Assembly: GCA_963565915.1 (NCBI GenBank)
Contig: OY751486.1
Coordinates: 1,860,001 to 1,924,000, forward strand
From: Entoloma clypeatum
Taxonomy: Eukaryota > Basidiomycota > Agaricomycetes > Agaricales > Entolomataceae
Direction: 5' to 3'
Length of the DNA stretch: 64,000 bases
The stretch's first letter is position 1, and each line of letters begins with the position of its first letter. The notes under the pieces are model-generated. The model ran no database searches, was not told the origin of the DNA, and saw only the letters and a program-made list of their open reading frames with translations. Made by a program: the position numbers and the translations under genes. Shown piece after piece: positions 31,691 through 41,860 of the stretch.

Positions 31691-33306
31691 CAGTGCCTCA
31701 CAAAACTGATTCAATGTTTGCTACTTTGTGAATACCTTCAAAATAACTTTGCAAATAATGCCAATCAAAAGAAGGTATTGGTACCTGGATAAAAGCCCTG
31801 CTTCAGGACTCTCGTAATCTGCAATAATTATGTAATTCCCATAAGAAATGATCAATATATGATCAAATTACTCCAGGGACTCATTGAATCAGTTTTGTGA
31901 GTATGTACAATAAATACAGTATTTTATACTTTAGTACTTGGTATTACCCCCCTTAGCTTTGATTACTGCCTCTACCCTTCTTGGCATACTTTCTATCAAG
32001 TTTTGACACACTTCTGGCTCTATATTTTTCCACACCTCTGCTGCTCTGTCCCAAATCTCCCAGACTCCCTTGGGTGGTGTTGGATATTCATTCAACTTCC
32101 TTTTAATATGAACCCAGAGGTGTTCAATAGGATTGAGGTCTGGGGACTGTGCAGGCCAATCCAGCAGAGCAATATTCTTGCTGTCCATCCATTTTTTGGC
32201 CTTCTTGGAGGTGTGCTTGGGGTCATTGTCCTGCTGAAAAATGATCTCCTCTTCAGAGATTCCACTCTCCTCGATGCTGGGCAGCAAATTGTCCTCCAAA
32301 ATGGACACATACTGATCAGCATCCATCCTCCCCTCAACCTCTGCAAGTCTCCCCACACCTTCCCAACCCATACAACCCCAAACCATAATATTTCCTCCCC
32401 CAAACTTGACTGTGCCCTGAACCTCTCTTTCAATAAGCCCCTCACCCTTCTTTTTCCAGACCCATTCCTTGCCATCTGACCCAAACCTGTTGATTTTGGT
32501 CTCATCTGACCAAATGACCCTCTTCCAGTCCTCCACTGTCCATTCCCTGTGCTTCATAGCAAATGCCAACCGCCTCTTCTGATGTATGGCCTTTAAGAAA
32601 GGTCTTTTCTTCTTTGTTACAGCCTTGAATTCATGTTTTCTGAGAACCCTTCTCACAGTTTCTGGGGAGACAGAATTGGAGATGACAGTGTTGATGTGTT
32701 TGGTAGCCTGCACAGCATTGGAGGCTCTCCCTGAGGTGATTTGTGAAAGTATGTTTTGTGTGTTGGTGGGAGAAAGCTTGGATGGACGACCAGAAGAGAG
32801 ATTGCGATGAGGAAGAAGATTCTGAAGCACTCTGGAGACAGTTGGTTGGCTGACACCCAGGTTAGAGGCAATATGACGAGTGGAGTGACCATTGGAGGCC
32901 AGAGAAAGAATGTTTTCCTTGTGGGAAGAGGAGATAGGGTGCATGATTAATTATGGAGGCTGTTGAGGTTGGATTCTTCTTATACAACTTTCCTTGACAA
33001 CCCATCAGGGTTCTATTCAAGTTCCATCAGTAAGTCATGACAACTGGTTACCATACAACCAGTGAAGCATTTGATTCTGATAATTGCCATAGGTACTCAC
33101 AAAACTGATTCAATGAGTTGCTGATTTAATTTAATCATATCTCCATGGATTCTGATCTAAATCATATGATTCCTTTATATTCTGAAAGCCCTGAAGTAGG
33201 GCTTTCAATTATATACCAAAGGTTTAATTCAATTGGTATTCTTTGCAGAGTCACCTCGAAGGTATTCAAAAAGCAACAAACATTGAATCAGTTTTGTGAG
33301 GCACTG
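31691..33306 (-). mobile_element. Tc1/mariner-type transposon, full-length copy
   Basis: 1616 bp between TA dinucleotides (31689-31690 and 33307-33308). The ends CAGTGCCTCACAAAACTG / CAGTTTTGTGAGGCACTG and long inverted repeats of about 200 bp are intact. It contains a complete transposase ORF. An inner copy of the end motif (ACTCATTGAATCAGTTTTGT at about 31882) lies near each inner edge of the inverted repeats, in opposite orientation to the outer one. It may be an active autonomous element. Confidence 0.95.
31931..32944 (-). CDS. Tc1-type DDE transposase, intact
   Basis: 337 residues, intact. An N-terminal paired-like helix-turn-helix region (HSTRHIASNLGVSQPTVSRV near 20-39) should bind the inverted repeats. 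The basic linker carries GRPSKLSP and KKKRP. The catalytic triad is D147 (VIWSDETKINRF), D239 (IFQQDNDPKHTSK) and E274 (SPDLNPIEHLW), i.e. DD34E as in Tc1-like enzymes, and the VKFGGGNIMVWGCMGW block has the Gly-rich box. The length is normal for the family. It catalyses cut-and-paste transposition at TA sites and could also mobilise the deleted copy at 6483-7699, whose ends are the same. Confidence 0.96.
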   Translation of the reverse strand: MHPISSSHKENILSLASNGHSTRHIASNLGVSQPTVSRVLQNLLPHRNLSSGRPSKLSPTNTQNILSQITSGRASNAVQATKHINTVISNSVSPETVRRVLRKHEFKAVTKKKRPFLKAIHQKRRLAFAMKHREWTVEDWKRVIWSDETKINRFGSDGKEWVWKKKGEGLIEREVQGTVKFGGGNIMVWGCMGWEGVGRLAEVEGRMDADQYVSILEDNLLPSIEESGISEEEIIFQQDNDPKHTSKKAKKWMDSKNIALLDWPAQSPDLNPIEHLWVHIKRKLNEYPTPPKGVWEIWDRAAEVWKNIEPEVCQNLIESMPRRVEAVIKAKGGNTKY

Positions 33307-33542
33307 TAAGTTGAAGCCAGGTCCTTTCTGCAAGACGTTGGACTCGTCGCATCCGCTCATCCGCTACTCCGCTCCGACTCATCCGATGTCATCCGATGTT
33401 TTCCGACGTTGAGAAACACGCTACATGACAAGAGTGTCCATGGTCGGCTTGTGTATGTTGAGAGGAAGTCCGTGGATGATGTGCCATGCTCGAATTGCCG
33501 AAACGTAGTTGGTGATGGTAGATTTTGAATAAACTCCAGCTA

Positions 33543-33945
33543 TGTTACGGACTCTACGGTACGCGGACGACGTCATCACTTTTACTTATCGGCCCGGCTC
33601 GGCGCCCTCTTACGAGCTTACTATGTCTAATGTCTACTTTTGCAACCTTCGATTCCCAGTCTGACTCACTACCTTTACTTCGTCAGCCCCTTTAGTATAC
33701 TTTGCTCCCGCGCTGACTCGCTTTCCGCAGTCAGCTTACTTATTGTACATAGCCTTCCGCAGTTGCCTTACTCATGTTCACTGCCTTCCGCAGTACTGAC
33801 TCATCCGCTACCGCCTATAGTCAGTACCTATATAAACCTCCTGTACTATAGTAGATTCCTTAGATTTAGCAATCACATTGCTCTTCGCCTTTCCACTTTC
33901 CTGCATACTCTGCCCGAACCTTGGAACGGTTTGTTAAGCATAACA
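33543..33945 (+). repeat. Solo LTR of the Ty3 element-3 family
   Basis: 403 bp, TGTTACGGACTC to AAGCATAACA, with a perfect 5-bp duplication AGCTA (33538-33542 and 33946-33950). It matches the LTRs at 52550-52920 and 58524-58986 but differs in the middle, where the tandem cgcagtc..cttact motif is expanded differently. It interrupts the tyrosine recombinase of the DIRS-like element. Confidence 0.94.
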
Positions 33946-34141
33946 AGCTAGCGCTGATGCGAAAACCTCGATGAGTTCGCGTGGGGCTGGTGCTCGGTCT
34001 TTCTCTGGAATTTCGGCATGGTCACAAAATATGTGAAAGGCTGCTAGTCCTGAGCTGTAGGTTTCCTCCGTACTTGGTGCCCATGCTTCCTTCAGAACCA
34101 CCTCAACATGGTTGATCATCGCCTGTGTGAGAGGAAGAGGT

Positions 34142-36266
34142 TCACCTCTGTTGTTGAGTGGTAGACGTGTCGTTACTGGCTGCCAGAGTCTGAGTCGATC
34201 TTTGGCGAGGCAAGAGGGACGCAGGATGGTTACTGGATTCGATAGGTTTGCTGTAGTTTTCGTCCCTGAGGCTAGTGCTGCTGTCATTTTCGATGATGTG
34301 GTGAAGTTCGAACGCTTCGCGTTCGAGTTTGTTGAGAAGTTGGTGATGCTGGAGTCTCTCGCTGTGGTTGATGAGTTTGGGTTCATGGTTGTGCCATTGG
34401 GTAGCCACGCCGCTCTGAATGTCTGGGGGGTCATGGATGAGGGTGATGGCTGAGTGGATGTTGAGTTGGGGTAGGAGATGTTCAGGAGGAGGGTATTGTC
34501 CTCTTGACGGTCCGTCAGCTGGGTTGAGGGCTGAGGGGACATAGCATGTATAGATGGTAATTCCCAACTTTTCTTCCAGATCATGAATTTGTTGAAAGAC
34601 CTCGTTGGCGGCTGCGTTCCAGCTGCGGCCTTGCCACCATCCCTCGACAACCCCTCGGTTGTCGCTGTAGACCCAGAAATGTTTGGTGTCAGGAAAGAGC
34701 TTGATGACCCCAAGTACAACGAATTCAAAGCTGATCGCCTCAGCCCAGGTGATGTCCCTGCTATCCGCCTTCCAGCCTTCTGCCATTGTCCACGCTCGCC
34801 ACTGGAGTCTGATGGTGATCCCGATCCCTGTCGATGAGCTGGCATCTGAGAAGGCTTGGACGTCATGTACTGTTGTTGGTGAAGGAATGGGTCTTGGTGG
34901 TGGTGGTTTTCGGAGCTGTTCTGCCCACCAATTGAGGTCCCTGATGCTCGAGCGTGGTGGGGTGCATGGCTCGAAGGGTTTGCCGTGAAACAGGTTGAAC
35001 ATGGATTCTAAACTGGTAAGAAAGGCCCGGCCTTTTGGAATGACATTGGTGGCGTGTAAAGGTTTGCCGTAGAGTTTCCTGAGTTTGTCCAAGCAATGTG
35101 TGCATTGTGATAACCAATCCTCAACTGCTTTGCGATACTTGATGAGTTTCTTCTCCGTGAGGGTGACCGTTTTTTCCTTTAGGTCCCATCGTAGACCAAT
35201 AAAATCCACGGTTGATGTGAATGGCATGTCCTTGTCAATGATAGTTTGTCGTGTGTTTTCTCGGTATTTGTTGTAATCGGTGACTAGATCATGTTTCAAT
35301 CTGAAGAAGACATGGTCATCTACCCATTTGGCAATGGGGCCGATGCCTCGTGCTCGCATTAGGTCGCATTTTTTGGAAGACATCGACCTGGCCATCAACT
35401 CGGATCTCCTAGATGATTCTGAAGGTAGTTCAAATCCGAACGAGGACAATACTGCTACTGATGGTTTACTTACACGCCCACGATACATTGGATATGACAG
35501 CCTCATATCATCATCTCCTGGCCTCCGTTCCTGCATCTGCGACAAGTCCATGAACTCCGGCTGATGATGACAGCCCAAAGCAACAGCATGTGTCAATTGC
35601 AAACTGGTCATCTTGGGATAACCGGACCACAAGGCCTGGCCATTGATCTGGCCTGATGGGGACAGTTCGGTAAGCTTCGGCTACGTCTCGGACAGCTGCT
35701 TCAGTGCCCTCTGGGAGGGATGCAATGAGGGAGCAAAAGGTGTGGAAAGTTCCCCAGGAGCAGGGGAAGTGCGAGGCGCTGATCGAAGCATTGACAGATG
35801 GGACAGGGTTATTGTGACATGGGAACGAGAGGTTCTGGATTAACCTGTACTTTCCTGGTTGACCCGGTTTGGGGGCAATTGACAAGGGAGATGTCTGAAA
35901 GGGGCCAATTTCAGCCTCGAGCTTGGCCCTTGTGAAGGGTCCTATGTATCGTTGTTTGTCAAATTCGGTGTTGATTATTGTCTGGAGAAAGTCTGCATAA
36001 GTAATGATGGAAGAGTGGTTGGGGGGGGTGTAGGTGTGATAGATGGGTGTGATGCCCGTGTCGAAGCCATATATTAGACTACTGGGAATGGTAGGGTACT
36101 TAGCTATGAGTCCGTTATCTACAAGGGTCTGCAACCAATGCTGTGGTATGTACGGGGTGGTGGCCTCATTTCTGCGGAGTGCCAGGCTCAGTGAGAGGGC
36201 AGGTTTGGGCACCGTGAGTGCTGGCTCCGCATCCCGAGCATTCGTGTCATTTGCTGTGGTCAGCAC
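34142..36266 (-). pseudogene. Reverse transcriptase-RNase H of the DIRS-like element
   Basis: Two minus-strand frames: 36266-35511 carries the start of RT (GPFQTSPLSIAPKPGQPGKY, RDVAEAYRTVPIRPDQWPG with the first catalytic Asp, and SSSAGVHGLVADAG); 35632-34142 carries WVDD (GPIAKWVDDHVFFRL), RNase H residues in AFSDASSSTGIGI, WAEAISFEFV and WVYSDNRGVVEGWW, and a NPADGPSRG motif. Between VADAG and MRARGIGP about 150 bases do not match the family and the frame changes, so either an intron (a gtaagt lies near 35478) or an insertion is present. The 5' end of the ORF was separated from the gag part by the Ty3 fragment at 36271. Probably inactive in this copy. Confidence 0.75.
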
Positions 36267-36270
36267 GACT

Positions 36271-37196
36271 GTTACACTTTTTCACCCTCTTCCTACGCAC
36301 CTTCACACGACCCTTCGACCCTTGGTCCCCATCTTACCCTGTTTCACTTAACTCCAACGACCCTGGGACACGTGTCCCCCCTATCAGCGCTATGACTCGG
36401 ACTATTCTCATTTTAGATACATTTTCACTTGTTATCTCTGACTCACGGCCTCGAGGCCTTATCTCTGACTCCTATGCCACAGCCCCCTTGAAACATCTAT
36501 CTAACCAATGGCTTATTTAGCTCCTGTGCAGCATTTACATATTTATAGCCATAGGATAACATATATAAGACTTGTAACCTTAGAGTAGAGGTCCTTAGCT
36601 TGACCTAGGCAAACAACGCTTACCTTGTCTTACCTTCGAACGCTCTCCAACTAAGTGCCTTGCAAGGACTTAGCTCTGCCGAACCCGAACCGAGTCGTCC
36701 TTCTGAGGAACTCGCTGACCTTGACCAAGTCGACCTATTGAGGGACTTGTTGTGGAACCAGTACGAACCCACGTGACTTGATACTTGGACTGATTGTAGG
36801 CTATCGCCGTAACAAAAGGTCAAGCTGATCTACATCGTCAACCCACCGCGGTTTTAGATGCAAAGATTCCTCCCCGACGATCTACCTTTGGAGTCCCGTC
36901 TGACTCAGAAGACGAACAGGAGTTTGTTGACGCACCCATCACACCACGACAACCGCCGACACCGTACAGAAGAGTAACCTCCTCTTTCGTACCAGTCAAC
37001 CCCACATCACCTTCCTACCTCTCCCCGAAACGAAACCCGCCGCCAGCTGTTGCTGTTGCTGCACCCAGACCAAAGACCCCAGACACCCCAAAGACGACGC
37101 TTGTAGAAATGACTTCCCAAGCAAGGACCTCAGAGAAAGAGATCAAGATCAGCCCGCCGGCGATCTTCAATGGAGACAGAAGGAAACTGTCAGAAT
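36271..37196 (+). mobile_element. Truncated Ty3-type element: LTR plus start of gag
   Basis: LTR 36271-36814 (544 bp, TGTTACACTTTTTC to CGCCGTAACA), then a leader and a proline-rich segment, then a gag start (MTSQARTSEKEIKISPPAIF, ATG at 37109) cut off after NGDRRKLSE. The rest of the element is missing and DIRS sequence resumes at about 37197. The first 262 bp of the same LTR recur at 39966-40227. Confidence 0.75.
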
Positions 37197-37289
37197 TTCG
37201 ACTGCAGCCGCCGACTCATTGCCAGTCCAAGCAAAGGGCTTGGCTGAGGGGGTTGATTAGTTGCCCCTTTGGGTCTCGGGTGCATCTGG

Positions 37290-38063
37290 CACAAGACAAA
37301 ATGCAAACTTTGGCCTCTGCAAATGATAATGAGAAAGAGTTTGTGAAGGAATATTTTGTAAAAAAGACTTTGGCTGCAGAGAAAGAAAGCCTTTCCTTGC
37401 ACCCAAAAATAATGCAATATTTTGAATTTGGCTATCATATTCTAAAAGAATTTGGCATTTAAGTAATAAGATATTTTGCTGAGGGGAAAAAACATATTTC
37501 TCTGGACAAAAGTTGAAAGGGAAAGTAATGGAAGATTTTTATTTTTCACATTTCATTTGGGCATTAAAAATGTTTTGCTTTTGCATTTGCCATGTGTTCT
37601 GCCAAATGATTATTTTGTCAATTGTTTTCAAAATGCATTTTGCATTTGCCAAAGTTTAAAGATTTCAAATTTCACATGTGCTAAAGTTTAAAAAAACTTT
37701 GGCACATGCAAAATGTGTTATGAAAGCAATTGACAAAATAATCACTTGGCAGGACACATGACAGATGCGAAAGCAAAACAATCTCAATGCCCAAATGAAA
37801 TGTGAAAAATAAAAAAAATTTCCATTTCTTTCCCTTTCAACTTTTGTCCAGAGAAATATGTTTTTTCCTGTCAGCAAAATATCTTATTACTTAAATGACA
37901 AATTCTTTTGGAATATTATAGCCAACTTCAAAGTATTGCATTATCTTTGGATGCAAGGAAAGGCTTTCTTTCTCTGCAGCCAAAGTCTTTTTTACAAAAT
38001 ATTCCTTCACAAACTCTTTCTCATTATTATTTGCAGAGGCCAAAGTTTGCATTTTGTCCTGTG
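37290..38063. mobile_element. Fold-back MITE with CACA ends and TGG duplication
   Basis: 774 bp made almost entirely of two imperfect inverted arms (about 37290-37675 and 37690-38063). The outer ends are CACAAGACAAAATGC and the complement of CACAGGACAAAATGC. It is flanked by TGG on both sides (37287-37289 and 38064-38066). Removing the MITE and one TGG restores a continuous DIRS gag reading frame, which confirms the boundaries. CAC ends with a 3-bp duplication fit the CACTA/Plavaka superfamily. Frames inside the arms are not genes. Confidence 0.85.
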
Positions 38064-38303
38064 TGGCTCGCTTACCATTCCAGGTGGTTGGCGTGTTGCA
38101 TTCGGCAATCTTGTGGGCATGTTGCCTGAGGCAGAGGGCGCATGCTGATAGGCCGCCTGAGGGTTTCTCGGTATTATTCCCACTCCGGCTCGCCTGCCAC
38201 GCTGGGGGGAAGCTGATCGGGAGCGATCAGCTCTACGCATGGTTGGGGACACAGAGCATTGACTGCGACGACCCCGTGCTGGCCGGGTGCGGTGGGGCCG
38301 GGA

Positions 38304-38453
38304 CCACCACAACAAGGGGTGTGGGAGGCTGCACCTCTTGAGGCGCCGCAGCGGGCTCCGTTTCCACAGGATCTGGGGTCACCACAACAGAGGGCGTGGG
38401 AGGCTGCACCTCTTGAGGCGCCGCAGCGGACTCCGCCCCCACAGGATCTGGGA
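38304..38453. repeat. 75-bp tandem duplication in the DIRS gag
   Basis: The unit gtgggaggctgcacctcttg... ending in ccacaggatctggg occurs twice in tandem with few differences. It encodes the repeated proline-rich segment of the gag-like protein. Confidence 0.8.
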
Positions 38454-38759
38454 TAGGAGGAGCCGAGACATGTCCAAGTGCGCCCTTCAGGGACTTCGTC
38501 GAGATGCGGATGACAGGTTTTGGTTGAGAAATCGTAACACCAATGGATGGCGACCGTGCCGGAATTGATGGCGGGGGTGGGCGGATCTGAGTCGGCAGGT
38601 CTGCTGCATCGATGTCCATCCCATCATCATCTGTATCAACAGGAGTGAGTATGAATTTCGGAATCTCAACTACTGGAGCTGATGGCATGTCACTGGTGGC
38701 ATCCGGTGTATGTGAGGGTAGCATCTCAACGTCAGCATGTTGGAATGACAAGCTGCTGC

Positions 38760-39172
38760 GAGCCTTCCATATCCGGACACAGTGCGCAGCCGCGTTGAGT
38801 TTTTACACCACCATCCTTTTTTCCTCCTCGTGCTATTTCGCCATATCATGTATTCCATTCTACATACCTTTTTTAGCTGTACCTTTATTGTACCACATGT
38901 TTCGAGACTCTCCTCTCGTTTCCCTTTGTTTTTTGTTAAGGTAAATTTGCAAAACCTTATTTACTTATTACGGCATAGTTTTCATCGCCTCCCCTCAGTC
39001 GTTTGACCCCACTCTCGTGTGCAAACACTGAGATGAGATCTTCTACTTATCTTTCTCTTTTGAAAGTCTTACTTATGTTTGAGTGCCTAGCTATTTATTA
39101 TAGGTGAATACATAGTCGTTTGACCCCGCTCTCGCATGCAAACACTGAGCTATTTATTATAGTATTCTTACA
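38760..39172 (+). repeat. Probable copia LTR (right end at 39172, left end uncertain)
   Basis: The right end is inferred from ...gtattcttaca followed by ggttattgggcccc, which resembles the primer-binding start of the other copia element, and by a copia gag 60 bp later. Inside, gtcgtttgacccc...gcaaacactgag...tatttattatag occurs twice with a period near 120 bp (about 38998 and 39115). I could not fix the left boundary. Confidence 0.5.
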
Positions 39173-39232
39173 GGTTATTGGGCCCCGCGTACCTCTGCGT
39201 CGACCCCGCTGCATTCTCTCTCATTGTTCACC

Positions 39233-39937
39233 ATGTCTTCCATCACCTCCGTAACTGCTACCTCACTTGCTGATACACTCCCGTCGTCTATCCCGAAGCT
39301 TGATGCCTCTGGCGTGAACTGGGCAATCTTCTCACCCTGTTTCCAGGATGCTGTCGAAGCAAAAGGCTATTGGGGCCATTTTGATGGCAATGAACCCTGT
39401 CCTGTGCCTGCTGTTGTTGCCTCCCCTAGCGCTGATGAAGCTGCTGCCATGCTTCAGTGGGACAAGGATGAAAGGTCGGCAAAATTGTTACTTATCCAGA
39501 AGATCCCCGATTCTGCCCTGATGCGCATTCGAAACAAGAAGGTCATTAAGGAACAATGGGACGCGATTATTACTGAGTACATGGAAAAGGGCGCATTCAC
39601 GCAAACGGACCTACGGACATGTTTTCTGGAGTCGAAGTGCCCTGAAAAGGGTAATGTTCGACAGTTCCTCAATGACCTGCATGTCAAACGGGAAGAGTTA
39701 GCAACTGTAGGGGTGGACATTGACGAGAAAGATTACCGTTCCACCATTATCTCATCCCTTCCCTATTCCCTTGCCAACTTCGCGTTGAATCAACTTGCAG
39801 CCGCGAAACTATATTCTGCCACCAAGACCGTCACTCCCGACGCCCTGATCTCCCTGATCTCGGAGGAATATGAACGCCAACAAACCCAGCACACGCGTCG
39901 AAATGGTGGAAATGGGAAGTCCAAGGACCAAGACTGA
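39233..39937 (+). pseudogene. Copia-type Gag (UBN2-like), element truncated
   Basis: 234 residues from ATG 39233: SIPKLDASGVNWAIFSPCFQ, then KAYWGHFDG-like wording (AKGYWGHFDGNEPCPVPAV), a helical gag core (ALMRIRNKKVIKEQWDAI, LRTCFLESKCPEKGNVRQFL) and a basic tail with KSKDQD before TGA. This is the standard N-terminal gag domain of fungal copia elements. The frame would continue DEALSV after the TGA, but an LTR fragment begins at 39966, so zinc knuckle, protease and pol are gone. It is a dead remnant. Confidence 0.75.
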
Positions 39938-39965
39938 GACGAGGCCCTCAGTGTCACGTCCTCCA

Positions 39966-40227
39966 TGTTACACTTTTTCACCCTCTTCCTACGCGCCTTC
40001 ACATGACCCTTCGACCCTTGATCCCCATCACACTCCGTTTCACTTAACTCCGACGACCCTGGGACACGTATCCCCTCTATCAGCGCTATGACTCACAATG
40101 ACTCGGACTATTCTCCTTTTAGATATATTTTCACTTGTTATCTCTGACTCATGGCCTTGAGGCCTTATCTCTGACTCCTATGCCACAGCCCCCTTGAAAC
40201 ATCTATCTAACCAATGGCTTATTTAGC
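39966..40227 (+). repeat. 5' half of the 544-bp LTR seen at 36271
   Basis: Starts TGTTACACTTTTTC and matches 36271-36530 with scattered differences. It is cut after ttatttagc, where inverted Ty3 element-1 sequence begins without any spacer. The junction looks like a rearrangement, not a clean insertion. Confidence 0.85.
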
Positions 40228-41860
40228 TTTGGAGTTTTTGTCGGAGTTTGTGGAGGGAGTTTTTGCTTCGGATTTTTCGGACTTTTTGGATTTGGACGCG
40301 GACCTGTCGGAGCAGGATTTCTCGTGCTGACGTTCCCAGTGGCGAGCATCAATGGTTTGTGCTAGCTCTCTAAGTGCTGGTAACGTGCTTGGCTTTACTT
40401 GAGTCCCAAGAACATCTTTAATCCGCTCCGCCAACCCGGAGTAGTACCGGTGATGCAGGGCGGAGCTGTCCCAGTGCGTTTTGGCAGCAAGGCGTGTGAA
40501 CTCAACATTATACTTGAGAATGTGTTGATTTTCGCGCATTTTGAGATTGTCCAGAGAGTCGGCAGCATCCGCAACGGGGTCAATGACCCCGAATTCCGAG
40601 CGGAGCGTGCAGAGGAACTTGGACCAATCTTCGTACCAGTCCGGGGGGTTGGTCCAGTTCAATGATGAAATGCTTGAAATAATCGAGAGCTGTGCCTCGG
40701 AGGAAAGAGATGGCGAGAGTGATTTTGGCAGAGTCATTGTCATACTTGGAGTTGTCGCGGAAGAACAGTGTGCATTGGAGGATGAACTGATTGAGTTTCC
40801 GGGGATCGGAACCATCAAAAGTGTCCGGATCCTTGGCCTTTTTGTGATGCTTGTGACCTTTGCTGCGTTTGAGTTCATTGGTCATTAAGACGAAAGCATC
40901 TGCAAGGGCTTGGGGGCCGAAAATCTCTTGAGGTTTGTTTGTAGGAGACGGGGGTGCGGAAATTAAACCCGGAGGTGTCGGAGTAGTCGGAGTTACAGGG
41001 GATACTGTAGTTCTGTTAAACATTGTTCAATATTTTGTAGGACTTGCTGCCTAGAAGTGCCAGCTTCTGCAGCTTTTGCTGTCTTGGTGTTTCGGAGTGC
41101 CATGACTAGCAGGAATCCAAAAACGGTTTGAGTTCGAATATACTGTTAAGTAGGTGAAACGTCGGAGCTTCGTCGGAGTCCGTCGGAGGTCAGACGGAAT
41201 ACTGGGACCGGAGCGGAACTCAGGAAATGCGGAGGAACGACGAAGGGGAGGGACGTGGCTTCAACATATGTGTTGTGCTGCCGTTGTTGGATAAGGTGTC
41301 CCAATTTCAGGAGGTCGGAGGAGAGGTCAGAGGTGCAGAGGGTCTTGGAGAGATCTCAGTGAGGGACACGCTGACGTGGAAGTGGTCGGACGACGTCGGA
41401 GTTGTGACTCGGACACAGTACTGAGCTCGTCGAAGAGTAACGATGGAAGAAGAGCAATAGATGATGATGTCGTCGGCGTATTGTACCATGGCGAGAATCT
41501 CTGGCATGAAACGAGAGTAGAGGAGTGAACTTTGTTGATATTCGAACTGAGGAACTACAGGTATGGTACGAGCTTAAATATCTAAATGTGATTACTTTAC
41601 GGAGATGGTCGGGGTAGGTCCGGAGTTGTGGCATAAGTTGCCAGCGACTGTAACAAACATTGGAGATGTCAGTTAACGGACCATGCGGAAAAGGCGGTGC
41701 ATACTGTAAGTAAACGGGAATATGAATATGAAATGCATAAAGGCATGGAGTTATGAATATGAAATGCACTATGGCAACATGCAGAGATGCAGAGGTAATG
41801 GATGTCCGGAATGTCGGAGGACGATTGGAGTGGATCAGAGATTCAGGAACGGATGTAACA
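40228..41860 (-). mobile_element. Truncated inverted copy of Ty3 element 1: LTR and partial gag
   Basis: The minus-strand LTR 41860-41144 (717 bp, starting TGTTACATCCG) is followed by the leader and gag, which ends at codon AKA of the KNSKAK region. Protease and pol are missing. The gag copy (41103-40228) has an early stop (LQYPL*) and a frameshift near 40655-40665 (IIELDQPP against [10 protein letters not shown]), so it is a pseudogene. The overall similarity to 11456-13130 is obvious but lower than between the two LTRs of element 1, indicating an older insertion. Confidence 0.88.

Larger units (their letters stand above)
31236..33430 (+). repeat. Solo LTR of a Ty3-like element, carrying a Tc1 insertion
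   Basis: Starts TGTCATAACC, ends CTACATGACA (inverted TGTCAT/ATGACA), flanked by the 5-bp duplication AGAGT (31231-31235 and 33431-33435). Without the 1616-bp Tc1 element and one TA the LTR is 577 bp. Its segment gcgcaacacata / gttgaagccaggtcc, interrupted by the Tc1, matches the LTR of Ty3 element 1 (gcgcaacacata, gttgaagccacgtcc), so it belongs to a related family. It sits in the tyrosine-recombinase gene. Confidence 0.88.
30486..34290 (-). pseudogene. Tyrosine recombinase (integrase) of the DIRS-like element, split by two solo LTRs
   Basis: Three pieces on the minus strand. About 34290-33946 gives the N-terminal SAM-like domain (INHVEVVLKEAWAPSTEETY, SGLAAFHIFCDHAEI); 33542-33431 gives STITNYVSAIRAWHIIHGL; 31235-30486 gives the catalytic domain. 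Numbered in the 256-codon frame of the last piece, the active site is Arg64 (CAARLGEF), His183-x-x-Arg186 (GHSIRIGAT), Trp209 and the nucleophile Tyr217 (FTVYLRAHAE). All canonical residues are there, so the protein was functional before the insertions. It would integrate a circular DNA intermediate without target duplication. It overlaps the end of the RT-RNase H frame in a different frame. Confidence 0.82.
30486..38751 (-). mobile_element. DIRS-like tyrosine-recombinase retrotransposon, broken by four insertions
   Basis: On the minus strand, gag-like zinc protein (38751 to about 37197), RT-RNase H (36266-34142) and tyrosine recombinase (about 34290 to 30486) follow in the order of DIRS-like elements. 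Interruptions: a fold-back MITE 37290-38063 (duplication TGG); a truncated Ty3 fragment 36271 to about 37196; a solo LTR 33543-33945 (duplication AGCTA); and a solo LTR 31236-33430 (duplication AGAGT) that itself contains a Tc1 transposon. In the recombinase both solo LTRs can be removed in frame at their duplications. Terminal or internal complementary repeats of DIRS were not identified. Confidence 0.8.
37197..38751 (-). pseudogene. Gag-like zinc-motif protein of the DIRS-like element, broken by a MITE
   Basis: Starts near 38751 (MSFQHADVEMLPSHTPDATS). A proline-rich region follows with a duplicated 75-bp unit (PAAAPQEVQPPTP twice, 38304-38453), then a frame change near 38233, then a zinc-binding stretch CALCLRQHAHKIAECN (C-x2-C-x5-H-x4-C) and TPTTWNGKRA. 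The MITE at 37290-38063 interrupts here. On the far side the protein resumes as RCTRDPKGQLINPLSQALCL and DWQ before a TGA. From memory this cysteine pattern (CALC...LCxDWQ) is typical of the zinc protein encoded upstream of RT in basidiomycete DIRS-like elements. Two disablements besides the insertions make it a pseudogene. Confidence 0.68.

Noticed and set aside
37290..38063. Genes of 60-117 residues inside the fold-back MITE
   Set aside because: The same AT-rich arm read twice in inverted orientation; no domain.
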